Below, one piece after another: positions 34,954 to 44,177 of a stretch of 64,000 nucleotides of DNA (positions are counted from its first letter, which is position 1; every line of letters starts with the position of its first letter). The notes below the pieces were generated by a model, which did not search any database, was not told where the DNA came from, and saw only the letters and a program-made list of their open reading frames with translations. The stretch is from Bacillota bacterium (GTDB lineage: Bacteria > Bacillota > Sulfobacillia > JABLXB01), in assembly GCA_013178305.1 (NCBI GenBank), contig JABLXB010000003.1, positions 310,001 to 374,000 of the forward strand, given 5' to 3'. A program made the translations under genes and the position numbers.

Positions 34954-35898
34954 GTGAACCAGATTAGGAGGTCCATCCTCGAGACGATAGGGAACACGCC
35001 CCTGGTCGAACTCCGGCGGGTTCGGCCCTGTAACGGCTGCAGGGTGCTCGTCAAAGTCGAGGCTCTCAATCCGGGCGGCAGCATCAAGTGCCGCCCTGCT
35101 TATGCAATGATCAGGGCCGCGGAGGAACAGGGACTCCTCAAGCCCGACTCGATCATCGTTGAGGCCACGAGCGGGAACCAGGGCATCGCCCTCAGCATGG
35201 TGGGGGCCGCGCTGGGGTACAGGGTCCGGATAGTCATGCCGGCCAACATGAGTAAAGAGCGGCAGATGATTGTGCGGGCGTACGGAGCAGAACTGGTGCT
35301 CACCGACCCGGGCAGCGACATAGGCCAGGCACTCGATACCTGTCTTAAGACCGTGAGGAAGATGGCCGAGGAGGATCCGCAGGTGTTCGTGGTGGGCCAG
35401 TTTTCCAACCCCGCCAATCCCGCCTCGCACAGGCAGGAGACGGCGGTCGAGATCATCGAGCAGGTGGGGGATCAGGGCCCCGTGCACGCGTTCGTGTCCG
35501 GAATAGGCACGGGGGGCACGATAACCGGTGTCGGCGAGGCCTTGAAGAAGGTGTGGCCGGACTGCGAGGTCGTGGCGGCCGAGCCGGAGAACGCGGCGAT
35601 ACTCTCGGGCGGAAAGATAGGCCACCACGTGCAGCAGGGGATCGGAGACGGCCTGATACCCGAGGTCCTCAACACGAAGATCATCGACGAGATCGTCGTG
35701 GTTTCTGACAAGGACGCGGTCGCCACGTCTCTAAGACTGGCGCGCGAGGAGGGGTTGTTCGTCGGCGTGTCCTCCGGCACCAATGTCTGGGCCGCGCTGC
35801 GGGTCGCGGAGAATCTGGGTCCGGGTAAGACTGTGGTGACCCTCTGTCCCGACACGGCCGAGAGGTACCTCAGCATGAAGCTGCTGGACTACTGCTGA
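34954..35898 (+). CDS. cysK: Cysteine synthase family PLP enzyme (CysK-like)
   Basis: 314 residues using the GTG at 34954, eight bases after aaggagg; the upstream GTG at 34924 lacks such a site. MNQIRRSILETIGNTPLVEL starts the protein. The PLP lysine lies in LNPGGSIKCRPAYAMI (usually SVKDRIA), so a cysteine replaces the common aspartate. EATSGNQGIALSMV is the substrate loop and GIGTGGTITGVGEAL the phosphate loop. CysK makes cysteine from O-acetylserine and sulfide. It overlaps sdaAB by one base, so it sits in a serine-use operon; a cystathionine synthase- or desulfhydrase-like role is possible. Confidence 0.87.
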   Translation: MNQIRRSILETIGNTPLVELRRVRPCNGCRVLVKVEALNPGGSIKCRPAYAMIRAAEEQGLLKPDSIIVEATSGNQGIALSMVGAALGYRVRIVMPANMSKERQMIVRAYGAELVLTDPGSDIGQALDTCLKTVRKMAEEDPQVFVVGQFSNPANPASHRQETAVEIIEQVGDQGPVHAFVSGIGTGGTITGVGEALKKVWPDCEVVAAEPENAAILSGGKIGHHVQQGIGDGLIPEVLNTKIIDEIVVVSDKDAVATSLRLAREEGLFVGVSSGTNVWAALRVAENLGPGKTVVTLCPDTAERYLSMKLLDYC

Positions 35899-36563
35899 TG
35901 AACCCGTTTGACGTCATAGGTCCCGTCATGGTGGGACCGTCGAGCTCGCACACGGCAGGCGCGGTCAGGCTTGGCCGGATGGCCAGGGCCATCGCCGGTG
36001 GTAAGCCTGTCGCTGCTCGCATTGGCCTTCACGGTTCATTCGCCAGGACGTACAAAGGCCACGGGACCGACGTCGCGGTCGTCGCCGGCCTCCTCGGCAT
36101 GGACATGGACGACGAGGCGATACCCTGCGCGCTGTCGATAGCCGCCGAGCGGGGGCTCCGGGTCACGTTCGAGACCGTCGATCTCGACGGGGTCCACCCC
36201 AACACGGCGGTCATTCGCGTCACGAATGACGCTGGAGCGACCACGGAGATCACAGGATCGTCGCTGGGTGGCGGCAGGATAGTCGTCACGAGCCTCGATG
36301 GGTTCTCGGTGTCCCTGACCGGCACCTACCCGACCTGGATTGTGCATCATCTGGATAGGCCCGGTGTTGTGGCCTCGGTGGCCGGCGCGCTCGCCGCGAA
36401 GAACGTGAACATCGGCGGTATGACGGTGTCGAGGAAGCGGAAGGGGTCGCTCGCGACGAGCATCATTGAGGTGGACCAGGCCGGCCCGGGGGATCTCATG
36501 GAGAGCCTGATGGTACTGCCGAATGTCACCGGAGTGAGATACATAGAACCCAACGCTTTGTAG
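35898..36563 (+). CDS. sdaAB: L-serine dehydratase, iron-sulfur type, beta subunit
   Basis: 221 residues. MNPFDVIGPVMVGPSSSHTA is the canonical start with the SSSHT substrate loop. The C-terminal 75 residues form an ACT domain (HHLDRPGVVASVAGALAAKN). With the alpha subunit it forms the oxygen-sensitive 4Fe-4S serine dehydratase, converting L-serine to pyruvate and ammonia. ATG overlaps the cysK stop. In this window it is the exit from the glycine/serine pool to pyruvate. Confidence 0.95.
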   Translation: MNPFDVIGPVMVGPSSSHTAGAVRLGRMARAIAGGKPVAARIGLHGSFARTYKGHGTDVAVVAGLLGMDMDDEAIPCALSIAAERGLRVTFETVDLDGVHPNTAVIRVTNDAGATTEITGSSLGGGRIVVTSLDGFSVSLTGTYPTWIVHHLDRPGVVASVAGALAAKNVNIGGMTVSRKRKGSLATSIIEVDQAGPGDLMESLMVLPNVTGVRYIEPNAL

Positions 36564-36580
36564 GAGGGCGTGCATAGGTA

Positions 36581-37444
36581 TTGGACTGGGAATCGGTATC
36601 CAGCCTTGTGGACAGGGCGCAGGCCGGTGGTGTCAGGATTTCGGACGTCGTGCTGGAGCAGTATGGTGACGACGGTGGGCGAGCGCGCGCCCTCGACGAG
36701 ATGAAACGGCGGCTCCACGTAATGCAGGGGGCCGTACGCAGGGGGCTTGAGGAAAGACTCGCGTCAAGGAGCGGGCTCACCGGCGGCGCCGCGCGGAGAG
36801 TCGAGACGGCGCGGGCCAGGGGTGGGTCCGTACTCGGCGACTCGTTCTCGAGGGTGATTGCGAGGTCACTGGCGGTCGCGGAGGTAAACGCCTGCATGGG
36901 CAGGATAGTCGCCGCCCCGACGGCGGGTTCGTGCGGGGTGATCCCCGGGGTGCTTATCACGCTGGCCGAGAGGCTCGACAGGAGCGAACAGGACCTGGTC
37001 ATGGCCCTGTTCACAGCTGCGGCTGTGGGAGGAGTCATAGCGACGCGGGCCACGGTGTCAGGCGCCGAGGGCGGCTGCCAGGCTGAGTGTGGTGCCGCTG
37101 CCGCGATGGCCGCGGCCGCGGGTGTCGAGCTGTGCGGGGGGACGCCGGCGCAAAGCGCTCACGCCGCGGCGATATCCATCAAGGGAACGCTGGGGCTGGT
37201 GTGTGACCCCATCGCGGGGCTCGTCGAAGTACCGTGCGTGAAGCGGAACGCGCTGGCGGCCGCCAATTCAGTCGCGGCAATTGAGATGGCTCTGGCGGGG
37301 GTGGAGTCGGTGGTCCCTGTTGATGAGGTGATCGACACGATGAAGCGCGTCGGCAGGGCGATACCCGAATCGCTCCGCGAGACCTCGCTCGGGGGACTGG
37401 CTACTACCCCGACTGCGCTGGAGATCGCCAGGAGGCTGGGATAA
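36581..37444 (+). CDS. sdaAA: L-serine dehydratase, iron-sulfur type, alpha subunit
   Basis: 287 residues, TTG start after aggaggg. Cluster-binding and active-site stretches are present: VAAPTAGSCGVIPGVL, GAEGGCQAECGAAAAM and LVCDPIAGLVEVPCVKRNAL, giving the cysteines of the 4Fe-4S centre. Partner of the upstream beta subunit. It ends 200 bases before a glycine riboswitch. Confidence 0.95.
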   Translation: MDWESVSSLVDRAQAGGVRISDVVLEQYGDDGGRARALDEMKRRLHVMQGAVRRGLEERLASRSGLTGGAARRVETARARGGSVLGDSFSRVIARSLAVAEVNACMGRIVAAPTAGSCGVIPGVLITLAERLDRSEQDLVMALFTAAAVGGVIATRATVSGAEGGCQAECGAAAAMAAAAGVELCGGTPAQSAHAAAISIKGTLGLVCDPIAGLVEVPCVKRNALAAANSVAAIEMALAGVESVVPVDEVIDTMKRVGRAIPESLRETSLGGLATTPTALEIARRLG

Positions 37445-37502
37445 CCGCCTGGGGATGACTCGCCGGGGATAACTGCCCCAAAATGACCTCCCGGGATGAC
37501 CT
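37434..37502 (+). repeat. Degenerate short tandem repeats after sdaAA
   Basis: Four or five imperfect copies of a 13-17-base unit close to ccggggatgact can be read: ctgggataac, tggggatgact, cggggataact, aaaatgacct, cgggatgacct. The run starts in the last codons of sdaAA. No function is apparent; it may be replication slippage. Confidence 0.4.
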
Positions 37503-37645
37503 CACAAAAAGATGGACTCTCGCTCTGGGCGGGAAGGATCGCGGCAAATCCGTGTAGAAGAACCGGAAGGTATCTAAGTCCGGCTGTAACGAGGACCAGG
37601 TCGCGGCAGCCGGGCGCAGTGTAAACTGAATGAGTGCATGGGATG

Positions 37646-37745
37646 AAGGCGGCAGGAGAGTCCCCGTCCGGATGCGCTGCCGGCGGGGCGCCGAAGGGGC
37701 AAGGCCGAGGCTGAAACTCTCAGGCAAACACACTGTCGCCGGACG
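37646..37745 (+). ncRNA. Glycine riboswitch aptamer
   Basis: Conserved core elements are in order: ggcaggagag, the gcgccgaaggggcaa block, and actctcaggcaaa, enclosed by a ggcg/cgcc P1 stem. This is the glycine aptamer consensus. A partial echo follows at about 37765-37785 (accggccgaaggtaacagg), like the ghost or second aptamer of tandem glycine switches. It lies ahead of gcvT and a terminator-like hairpin, so glycine binding should switch on the cleavage operon. The frames overlapping it on both strands are chance. Confidence 0.9.
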
Positions 37746-37777
37746 CACCCTGGATCGGTAGAACACCGGCCGAAGGT

Positions 37778-37820
37778 AACAGGGGAGACGCGACATCGCG
37801 GCTTTCCTGTTTTCGCTTTT
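37778..37820 (+). terminator. Riboswitch expression platform, terminator-like hairpin
   Basis: aacaggggag (37778-37787) pairs with ctttcctgtt (37802-37811) with two G-U pairs, and an inner gcga/tcgc stem closes the loop; a T-rich stretch follows (tttcgctttt). The 5' arm lies in the possible ghost aptamer, so ligand binding could prevent the hairpin. Confidence 0.6.
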
Positions 37821-37929
37821 GTACGGGGGGACTGGGGACAGCGGAGGCCGGAAAGTTGGCGCGGTGACGCGGAGATCATTGCCTCAGACGGCCCACCGGT
37901 GGGGCCATCACTCCCAGGAGGTGAGGTGT

Positions 37930-39036
37930 TTGGAGGATCTCAAGAAAACCCCTCTGTACCAGATTCATCAGAAGTACGGGGGCCGGATCATCGATTTCGG
38001 TGGGTGGGCGCTTCCGGTCCAGTTTACCGGGATCAAGGAAGAGCACCAGGCCGTGAGAACCGCCGCGGGACTGTTCGACGTGTCCCACATGGGTGAGTTC
38101 TTCATCCATGGCCCCGACGCGCTGGCACTTGTTCAGCGTGTGACGTGTAATGACATCGCCAGGGGGACGCCGGGCCGCGTGATATATTCCCCGATGTGCA
38201 ACGAGCGCGGCGGCGTGGTGGACGACCTGATGGTGTACTGCCTCGGCGACGGCGGCTACATGATGGTTCCCAACGCCGCGAACATCGACAAGGACTGGGC
38301 GTGGGTCAAGGACAATGTTAAGGGGTTGAAGGTGGATCTCAGGAACGCGTCGTCCGAGACGGGCGAGGTGGCGCTGCAGGGCCCGGATTCCGAGGCCATA
38401 CTCCAGCGCCTGACCAGGACCAACCTGAAGGAGATCAAGTACTACAGGTTCCAGGAGCATGTGGAGGTCGCGGGCGTCCGGTCCATCGTGTCGAGGACCG
38501 GCTACACCGGCGAGGACGGGTTCGAGGTTTACTGCAAGCCGGATGATACCCCGCTGGTCTGGGAGGCAATCATGGAGGCGGGGCATGACTACGGCATCGT
38601 GCCGTGCGGCCTCGGTTGCAGGGATACGCTGCGGTTCGAGGCGGGAATGCCGCTGTACGGCCACGAGCTCGACGACGACAGGACCCCGCTCGAGGCGGGC
38701 CTGGACCGGTTCGTGTCGTTCGCCAAAGGGGATTACGTCGGCAGGGAGGCGCTGCTGAAGCAGAAGAACGAGGGCCTGAAGATCAAGCTCGCCGGCTTTG
38801 AGATGGTCGACAGGGGCGTCCCGCGCGCGGGATACCCCGTGCTGCTCGACGGGCACGAAATCGGGTGGGTCACCACGGGAACATACAGCCCCACGTTCGA
38901 CAAGAACCTTGGAATGGCGTACGTTCCGGCGGAACTGGCCAGACCCGGCGTTGAGCTCGTGGTCGGCGTGAGGGGCAAAGAACTCAGGATCGTGACCGTC
39001 CCGTTACCATTCTACAAGAGGGGAGCGACGAAGTAG
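37930..39036 (+). CDS. gcvT: Glycine cleavage system T protein (aminomethyltransferase)
   Basis: 368 residues from the TTG at 37930, after caggaggtgaggtg. [38 protein letters not shown] and [17 protein letters not shown] are canonical, as is [14 protein letters not shown], and the C-terminal barrel ends with [19 protein letters not shown]. It releases ammonia from the aminomethyl-lipoyl arm of GcvH and makes 5,10-methylene-THF. The frame extends upstream to 37819 without a start site. First gene under the glycine riboswitch. Confidence 0.95.
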   Translation: MEDLKKTPLYQIHQKYGGRIIDFGGWALPVQFTGIKEEHQAVRTAAGLFDVSHMGEFFIHGPDALALVQRVTCNDIARGTPGRVIYSPMCNERGGVVDDLMVYCLGDGGYMMVPNAANIDKDWAWVKDNVKGLKVDLRNASSETGEVALQGPDSEAILQRLTRTNLKEIKYYRFQEHVEVAGVRSIVSRTGYTGEDGFEVYCKPDDTPLVWEAIMEAGHDYGIVPCGLGCRDTLRFEAGMPLYGHELDDDRTPLEAGLDRFVSFAKGDYVGREALLKQKNEGLKIKLAGFEMVDRGVPRAGYPVLLDGHEIGWVTTGTYSPTFDKNLGMAYVPAELARPGVELVVGVRGKELRIVTVPLPFYKRGATK

Positions 39037-39426
39037 ATGCATCCCAGCGACAGGAAGTACTCTAAGACCCACGAGTGGGTCAAGATCGAGGGCAAAGAGG
39101 GACGCGTGGGGATCAGCCACCACGCCCAGGACCATCTCGGGGACATCGTTTTCGTGGAGCTTCCCGAGATAGGCAAACAGGTCAAGAAGGGCGAGCAGCT
39201 CTGCGTCGTCGAGTCCGTGAAGGCGGTCGCCGACTGCTACGCGCCCGTTTCGGGCAAGGTCGTCAAGGTGAACGACAAGCTCGTGGACAAACCCGAGCTC
39301 CTGAATCAGGACCCGCACGGTGAGGCCTGGATAGCGGTTGTCGAGGTAGCCGACCCCGGCGAGACGACCGACCTCCTCGACGGCGCCGCGTACGACAAGT
39401 TCTGCGAGGAGGAGAGCGGTCACTAA
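39037..39426 (+). CDS. gcvH: Glycine cleavage system H protein
   Basis: 129 residues. YSKTHEWVKIEGKEGRVGIS opens the lipoyl domain, and the lipoylation lysine is in CVVESVKAVADCYAPVSG. It carries the intermediate between the P, T and L proteins. The ATG follows the gcvT stop directly. Lipoylation is probably done by the enzymes encoded just downstream in the same operon. Confidence 0.97.
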   Translation: MHPSDRKYSKTHEWVKIEGKEGRVGISHHAQDHLGDIVFVELPEIGKQVKKGEQLCVVESVKAVADCYAPVSGKVVKVNDKLVDKPELLNQDPHGEAWIAVVEVADPGETTDLLDGAAYDKFCEEESGH

Positions 39427-40764
39427 ATGGACTACATACCGCACACGGATAGGGACCGCCGGCGGATGATGGACGCCATCGGTGTGAAGTCCATCGATGA
39501 GTTGTTCGCCGACATCCCCGAGCAGGTCAAGTTCAAACGGAGGCTCGAGATTCCGGAGGGCATGTCAGAGCTCGAGGTGTACAACCTCCTCTACGGCCTG
39601 AGCAAGAAGAACGCCAACCTCAATGACGTGGTGTGCTTCCTCGGGGCGGGGGCGTACGATCACTACGTTCCGGCGACGGTGGACCACGTGACCTCGAGGT
39701 CGGAACTATACACCGCCTACACCCCTTACCAGCCGGAGATAAGCCAGGCTGTGCTGCAGATCATCTACGAGTACCAGACTGCGATCTGCGAGCTCACCGG
39801 AATGGACGTTGCCAACGCCTCGCACTACGACGGCGCGACCGCGACAGCCGAGGCGGGGATCATATCGTGCATGCATACCGGCCGGAAGAAGATCGCGGTG
39901 TCGGCCGGCGTACACCCCGAATACAGGGCGACCTTGAAGGCGTACGCCCACGGTTACGGCGCCGACGTCGTCGAGGTCCCGTGCGCCGGCGGTGTGACGG
40001 ATGCGAAGAATCTCGCGGCGGCGGCCGCCGGGGCGGCGTGCGTGATCGTGCAGAACCCCAACTTTCTCGGTTGTATCGAGGACGTCGTCGCGGCGGAGAA
40101 GGCCGCTCACGCCGAAGGGGCGCTGTACGCGGTCGTCGTGGACCCGATCTCGCTGGGCGTGTTGAAGCCGCCGGGGGAATACGGCGCCGACATGGCTGTG
40201 GGAGAAGGCCAGGCGCTGGGGAACCCGATCAGCTTCGGCGGCCCGTACCTCGGCATATTCGCCGTGAAGGAGGCGCTGGTCCGCAGGATCCCCGGCAGGG
40301 TCATCGGCATGACCACCGACAACCGCGGCCAGCGAGGGTTCGTCATGACCCTTCAAACGAGGGAGCAGCACATAAGGCGCGAGAAGGCGACCTCGAACAT
40401 CTGCTCGAACGAGGCGTTGTGCGCGGTGGCCGCCCTGGTGTACATGTCGACGATGGGTAAGCAGGGCATCAAGGAAGTCGGCGAGCTCTGCCTGGACAAG
40501 GCGCATTACGCCGCGGCGCGGCTCGAGGCGACGGGCAAATACCCTCTCGCGTTCAAGGCGCCGTTCTTCAAGGAATTCGCCGTGCGTTGCCCCGTCGACC
40601 CCGAAAAGATAGTGAGTGAACTGTGCAAGGACGGCATCCTCGCGGGCTATCCGCTCGGGCGCGCGTACCCCGAGCTCAAGGATTGCCTGCTCATGGCCGT
40701 GACAGAGAAGAGGACCAGGGAACAGATCGACAGGCTCGTCGCGCGAATGGAGGGATTGAAGTGA
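39427..40764 (+). CDS. gcvPA: Glycine dehydrogenase (decarboxylating) subunit 1
   Basis: 445 residues, normal for the N-terminal half of split P protein. [39 protein letters not shown], and [17 protein letters not shown] are family motifs. With gcvPB it decarboxylates glycine using PLP on the other subunit. Starts at the base after the gcvH stop and overlaps gcvPB by 4 bases. Confidence 0.96.
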   Translation: MDYIPHTDRDRRRMMDAIGVKSIDELFADIPEQVKFKRRLEIPEGMSELEVYNLLYGLSKKNANLNDVVCFLGAGAYDHYVPATVDHVTSRSELYTAYTPYQPEISQAVLQIIYEYQTAICELTGMDVANASHYDGATATAEAGIISCMHTGRKKIAVSAGVHPEYRATLKAYAHGYGADVVEVPCAGGVTDAKNLAAAAAGAACVIVQNPNFLGCIEDVVAAEKAAHAEGALYAVVVDPISLGVLKPPGEYGADMAVGEGQALGNPISFGGPYLGIFAVKEALVRRIPGRVIGMTTDNRGQRGFVMTLQTREQHIRREKATSNICSNEALCAVAALVYMSTMGKQGIKEVGELCLDKAHYAAARLEATGKYPLAFKAPFFKEFAVRCPVDPEKIVSELCKDGILAGYPLGRAYPELKDCLLMAVTEKRTREQIDRLVARMEGLK

Positions 40765-42218
40765 AGAAGCTGGAGCCCCTCATCTACGAAATCAGCTCAC
40801 CGGGGCGCAAAGGCTACTCCCTTCCGGAGCGCGATGTCCCGGATGCACTCGGCGCGATCCCGGCCGGCATGCTGAGGAAGAAGCCGCCGGAGCTGCCCGA
40901 GGTTGCCGAGGTCGACGTGGTACGGCACTTCACGAAGCTCTCGCAGCTGAACCACGGCGTGGACATCGGGTTCTATCCCCTCGGCTCGTGCACCATGAAA
41001 TACAACCCAAAGATAAACGAGCAGGCCTCGAGGATGGCCGGGTTAGCGGCGATCCACCCTTACCAGCCCGAAGAGACTGTCCAGGGCGCGCTGCAGCTCA
41101 TCTACCAGTGCGGGAAGTACCTCGCCGAGATCGCCGGCATGGCGGAGGTCACCCTCCAGCCGGCCGCCGGCGCGCACGGTGAGCTCCTGGGCCTCCTGCT
41201 GATCAAGGCGTACCACGAGCACCGCGGCGAGAAGAGGACCAGGGTAATCGTTCCCGACTCGTCGCACGGCACAAACCCTGCCTCGGCTGCGGTCGGCGGT
41301 TTCGAGATCGTGACGATCAAGTCGGACTCCCGCGGCGGCGTGGACCTCGAGGAGCTGAAGAAGGCCGTGGATGACAGGTGCGCGGCGCTCATGCTCACCA
41401 ACCCGAACACGCTCGGGCTGTTCGACGAGAACATCCACGTCATCGCCGGCATCGTGCACGAGGCGGGCGGGCTCCTGTACTACGACGGCGCGAACGCCAA
41501 CGCCATCATGGGGTACACGCGGCCGGGCGACATGGGGTTCGACGTCGTGCACTTCAACCTGCACAAGACGTTTTCGACGCCGCACGGCGGCGGCGGTCCT
41601 GGCTCGGGTGCGGTCGGCGTGAAAGAGGCGCTGGTACCGTTCCTGCCCGCCCCGGTGGTGGAGTTCGACGGGTCGAAGTACAGGTTGAATTACGACAGGC
41701 CACTCAGCATCGGCAAGGTCAAGTCGTTCTACGGGAACTTCGGCGTAGTCGTGAAGGCGTATACGTACATCCGGGCGCTCGGTCCGGACGGCCTGAAAAA
41801 GGTCAGCGAGGACGCTGTGCTGAACGCCAACTACGTGATGAGGAAGCTCGTTCCGGCCTACGACCTGCCGTACGACAGGCACTGCAAGCACGAATTCGTC
41901 GTCGCGCCGTTCAGGATCAAGAAGGCGACAGGGGTCAAGACCACCGACATCGCGAAGAGGCTGCTCGACTACGGCGTGCACCCGCCGACGACGTACTTCC
42001 CGCTGATCGTGGAAGAGGCGTTGATGATCGAGCCTACCGAGACCGAAAGCGTCGAGACGCTCGACTATTTCGTCAACGCCCTGCTGGAGATAGCGAGGGA
42101 GGCGGAAGCGGACCCAGCGAAGGTGAAGGGCGCGCCGTACACGACGCCGGTAGGCAGGCTTGACGAGGCGGGAGCCGCGAGGAACCTCAACCTGAGATGG
42201 AAGAAAAATGACGGCTGA
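40761..42218 (+). CDS. gcvPB: Glycine dehydrogenase (decarboxylating) subunit 2
   Basis: 485 residues from a GTG overlapping the gcvPA stop; the open frame extends upstream through gcv[57 protein letters not shown], and the PLP lysine in [18 protein letters not shown] are all present. It carries the catalytic PLP of the split P protein. It overlaps the next gene by 11 bases. Confidence 0.96.
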   Translation: MKKLEPLIYEISSPGRKGYSLPERDVPDALGAIPAGMLRKKPPELPEVAEVDVVRHFTKLSQLNHGVDIGFYPLGSCTMKYNPKINEQASRMAGLAAIHPYQPEETVQGALQLIYQCGKYLAEIAGMAEVTLQPAAGAHGELLGLLLIKAYHEHRGEKRTRVIVPDSSHGTNPASAAVGGFEIVTIKSDSRGGVDLEELKKAVDDRCAALMLTNPNTLGLFDENIHVIAGIVHEAGGLLYYDGANANAIMGYTRPGDMGFDVVHFNLHKTFSTPHGGGGPGSGAVGVKEALVPFLPAPVVEFDGSKYRLNYDRPLSIGKVKSFYGNFGVVVKAYTYIRALGPDGLKKVSEDAVLNANYVMRKLVPAYDLPYDRHCKHEFVVAPFRIKKATGVKTTDIAKRLLDYGVHPPTTYFPLIVEEALMIEPTETESVETLDYFVNALLEIAREAEADPAKVKGAPYTTPVGRLDEAGAARNLNLRWKKNDG

Positions 42219-43170
42219 CACCCGCGCCGGGCGCGCGGTGGGTGACCCATCAGGCAATGCTGGCCACGCCCCCGGCGCCGCCGGCGATGGCGGCGCCGGC
42301 GACGGGGCCGGGCGCAAGATCGAGTTCTACCACCCGGACCGTACGCTACCCGTCAGCGTTACCGGGCAGGCTTGCGGGCTGAACTGCGCTCACTGCGGCG
42401 GGCACTACCTCGAGGGGATGGTGCCCGCCTCCGAGGCGCTCGACCGCGTAGTGGACGGCGTGCCCGGGGGGGCCGGCGCCGGGCCGCGATACTCCAGTTG
42501 CCTGATAAGCGGTGGTTGCGACAGCGCAGGCAAGGTGCCGGTTCTTCGAGAGGTTGAACTGCTGAGGAGCCTCAAGCGATTGGGGCTGCGGCTCAACTTC
42601 CACACGGGTCTCGTCAGCCGGGACGAGGCGGCGGAGATCGGCCGGCTGGCCGACCACGTTTCGTTCGACCTCGTGGGCGACGATGAAACGGTCAGGGAGG
42701 TATTCGGTGTATCCGCGACCGCGGCCGACTATTTCGCGGCGTACGAGGCGCTTTCCGCTCACGCCCGGGTGACGCCGCACGTGTGTATAGGCTTGAGGGG
42801 CGGGAGGATTTCCGGGGAATTGCGCGTGCTTGACTACCTGGCCGGACGGTGGCGCGGGAGCGGCGGCAGCGAGCCCGGGCAGGTAGTGTTCATTGTATTC
42901 ACGCCTACGCGCGGGTCGCTGTACGAAAACAGGACGCCGCCTGCCCCGGAAGACGTGGCGTCGGTGGTCCGCAGGGCGAGGCGTGTCATGCCGGGGGTCA
43001 ACCTGAAACTGGGGTGTATGAGACCCGGGGGCAGGTACCGGCCAGTCGTCGACGTGCTGTGCATGGATGCGGGGGTTGACGGTGTCGTTAACCCGGCGCG
43101 AGAGGCTGAGGAGCACGCGCGTCGCCTGGGCCTCGACGTGGTCGCCAGGAGGGAGTGTTGCGTGCTTTGA
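42208..43170 (+). CDS. Radical SAM protein, probable subunit of a two-part (LipS1/LipS2-type) lipoyl synthase
   Basis: 320 residues. After a Gly/Ala-rich N-terminal stretch of about 35 residues, the radical-SAM cysteines appear in [18 protein letters not shown] (CxxxCxxC). [17 protein letters not shown] and [10 protein letters not shown] follow, plus further cysteines near the C-terminus (CMRPGG, RRECCVL) that could hold an auxiliary cluster. No lipA-type gene is present. The gene lies between gcvPB and another radical SAM gene, lipoate ligase and lpdA, the arrangement expected of the LipS1/LipS2 system first shown in Thermococcus. Which of the two names applies I cannot decide. Confidence 0.8.
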   Translation: MTADTRAGRAVGDPSGNAGHAPGAAGDGGAGDGAGRKIEFYHPDRTLPVSVTGQACGLNCAHCGGHYLEGMVPASEALDRVVDGVPGGAGAGPRYSSCLISGGCDSAGKVPVLREVELLRSLKRLGLRLNFHTGLVSRDEAAEIGRLADHVSFDLVGDDETVREVFGVSATAADYFAAYEALSAHARVTPHVCIGLRGGRISGELRVLDYLAGRWRGSGGSEPGQVVFIVFTPTRGSLYENRTPPAPEDVASVVRRARRVMPGVNLKLGCMRPGGRYRPVVDVLCMDAGVDGVVNPAREAEEHARRLGLDVVARRECCVL

Positions 43171-44177
43171 TACGGGTTTCATCGGGGACTGCGACCGTGC
43201 TGGGGCTTATCCAGACCAGGGTGGACGCGAGGCCGACCACCGCATACCTCATGGCGGGGGAGAGATGCGCGTTCACCTGCGGGTTCTGCCCGCAGGCCAG
43301 GGACGCCTCGTCGCCCGTCGAGCTCCTGTCAAGAGTCACGTGGCCAGAGTTCGAGGATTCACAGGTAGTCGAGACTATCGCCCGCGCCTACTACGGCGGA
43401 AGCCTCCAGCGCGTCTGCATACAGGTTGTACACAGCCCGGGCGCAGTCGAGCGCGCTGAACGCGTTGTCCGCGCCCTGGCGGAGGAGAGCCGCAGGTGTG
43501 GCGCCGCCGTACCCGTTCCAGTGTCGATTTCCGCCCACATCGCGCGTGCGCAGGAGGCCATCCGCCTCATGGACGCAGGGGCGGAGCGGGTCGGAATCCC
43601 ACTCGACGCAGCGACCCCGGAGGTGTACGAGAGGGTGAAGGGCGGTTCCTGGAACACGGCGTTCAGGGCGATCATTGAATCGGCCGCGGCGCGGCCGGGA
43701 CGTGTAAGTACCCACTTCATAGCCGGACTGGGCGAAACCGAAGAGGAACTCGTCAGGGCGATCCAGGTGATGCGCGACGCGCATGTCACGGTGGGGCTTT
43801 TCGCGTTCACGCCTGTCCGGGGAACCGCGCTGGCCGGGACGACGGCCCCCGACCTCCGCTCGTACAGGCGGGTGCAGGCGGCGCATTACCTGATAAGCAA
43901 CGGGTTCTCCCGTTCCGGCCTGATGAGGTTCGAATCCGGCAGGCTGGTGGACTACGGAGTCCGGCCGCAGAGGTTGCTTTACCTCCTCGAGCCGGGGGAG
44001 CCGTTCAGGACGTCAGGTTGCCCGTTCTGCAACAGGCCGTATTACAATGAGCGGCCCGGCGGCGTCATGTACAACTACCCGAGGAGGCTTTCGCCCGGGG
44101 AAGCGGCGGAGGCAGTCGCCCAGGCGACCGCGGATATCCTCGACCGGGATCCCGGGGTGGGGGCGGCTGCTGTTTGA
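43155..44177 (+). CDS. Radical SAM protein, probable second subunit of the LipS1/LipS2-type lipoyl synthase
   Basis: 340 residues; GTG at 43155 overlaps the previous gene by 16 bases, TTG at 43167 is an alternative. Radical-SAM motif ERCAFTCGFCPQARD, SAM-region VSISAHIARAQEAIRLMDAG, then ERVGIPLDAATPEVYERVKG and THFIAGLGETEEELVRAIQV. A C-terminal CPFCNRPYYNERPGG holds two more cysteines. It is similar in plan to BioB/LipA-like radical SAM enzymes. Paired with its neighbour it would insert two sulfurs into octanoyl-GcvH. Confidence 0.8.
   Translation: MLRALIRVSSGTATVLGLIQTRVDARPTTAYLMAGERCAFTCGFCPQARDASSPVELLSRVTWPEFEDSQVVETIARAYYGGSLQRVCIQVVHSPGAVERAERVVRALAEESRRCGAAVPVPVSISAHIARAQEAIRLMDAGAERVGIPLDAATPEVYERVKGGSWNTAFRAIIESAAARPGRVSTHFIAGLGETEEELVRAIQVMRDAHVTVGLFAFTPVRGTALAGTTAPDLRSYRRVQAAHYLISNGFSRSGLMRFESGRLVDYGVRPQRLLYLLEPGEPFRTSGCPFCNRPYYNERPGGVMYNYPRRLSPGEAAEAVAQATADILDRDPGVGAAAV

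Noticed and set aside
37876-38856. Long antisense frame across gcvT
   Set aside because: High GC at third codon positions opens antisense frames; composition is His/Arg/Val-rich with no motif, and the sense gene is unmistakable.
41043-42317. 424-codon antisense frame across gcvPB
   Set aside because: Shadow of the sense gene for the same reason.
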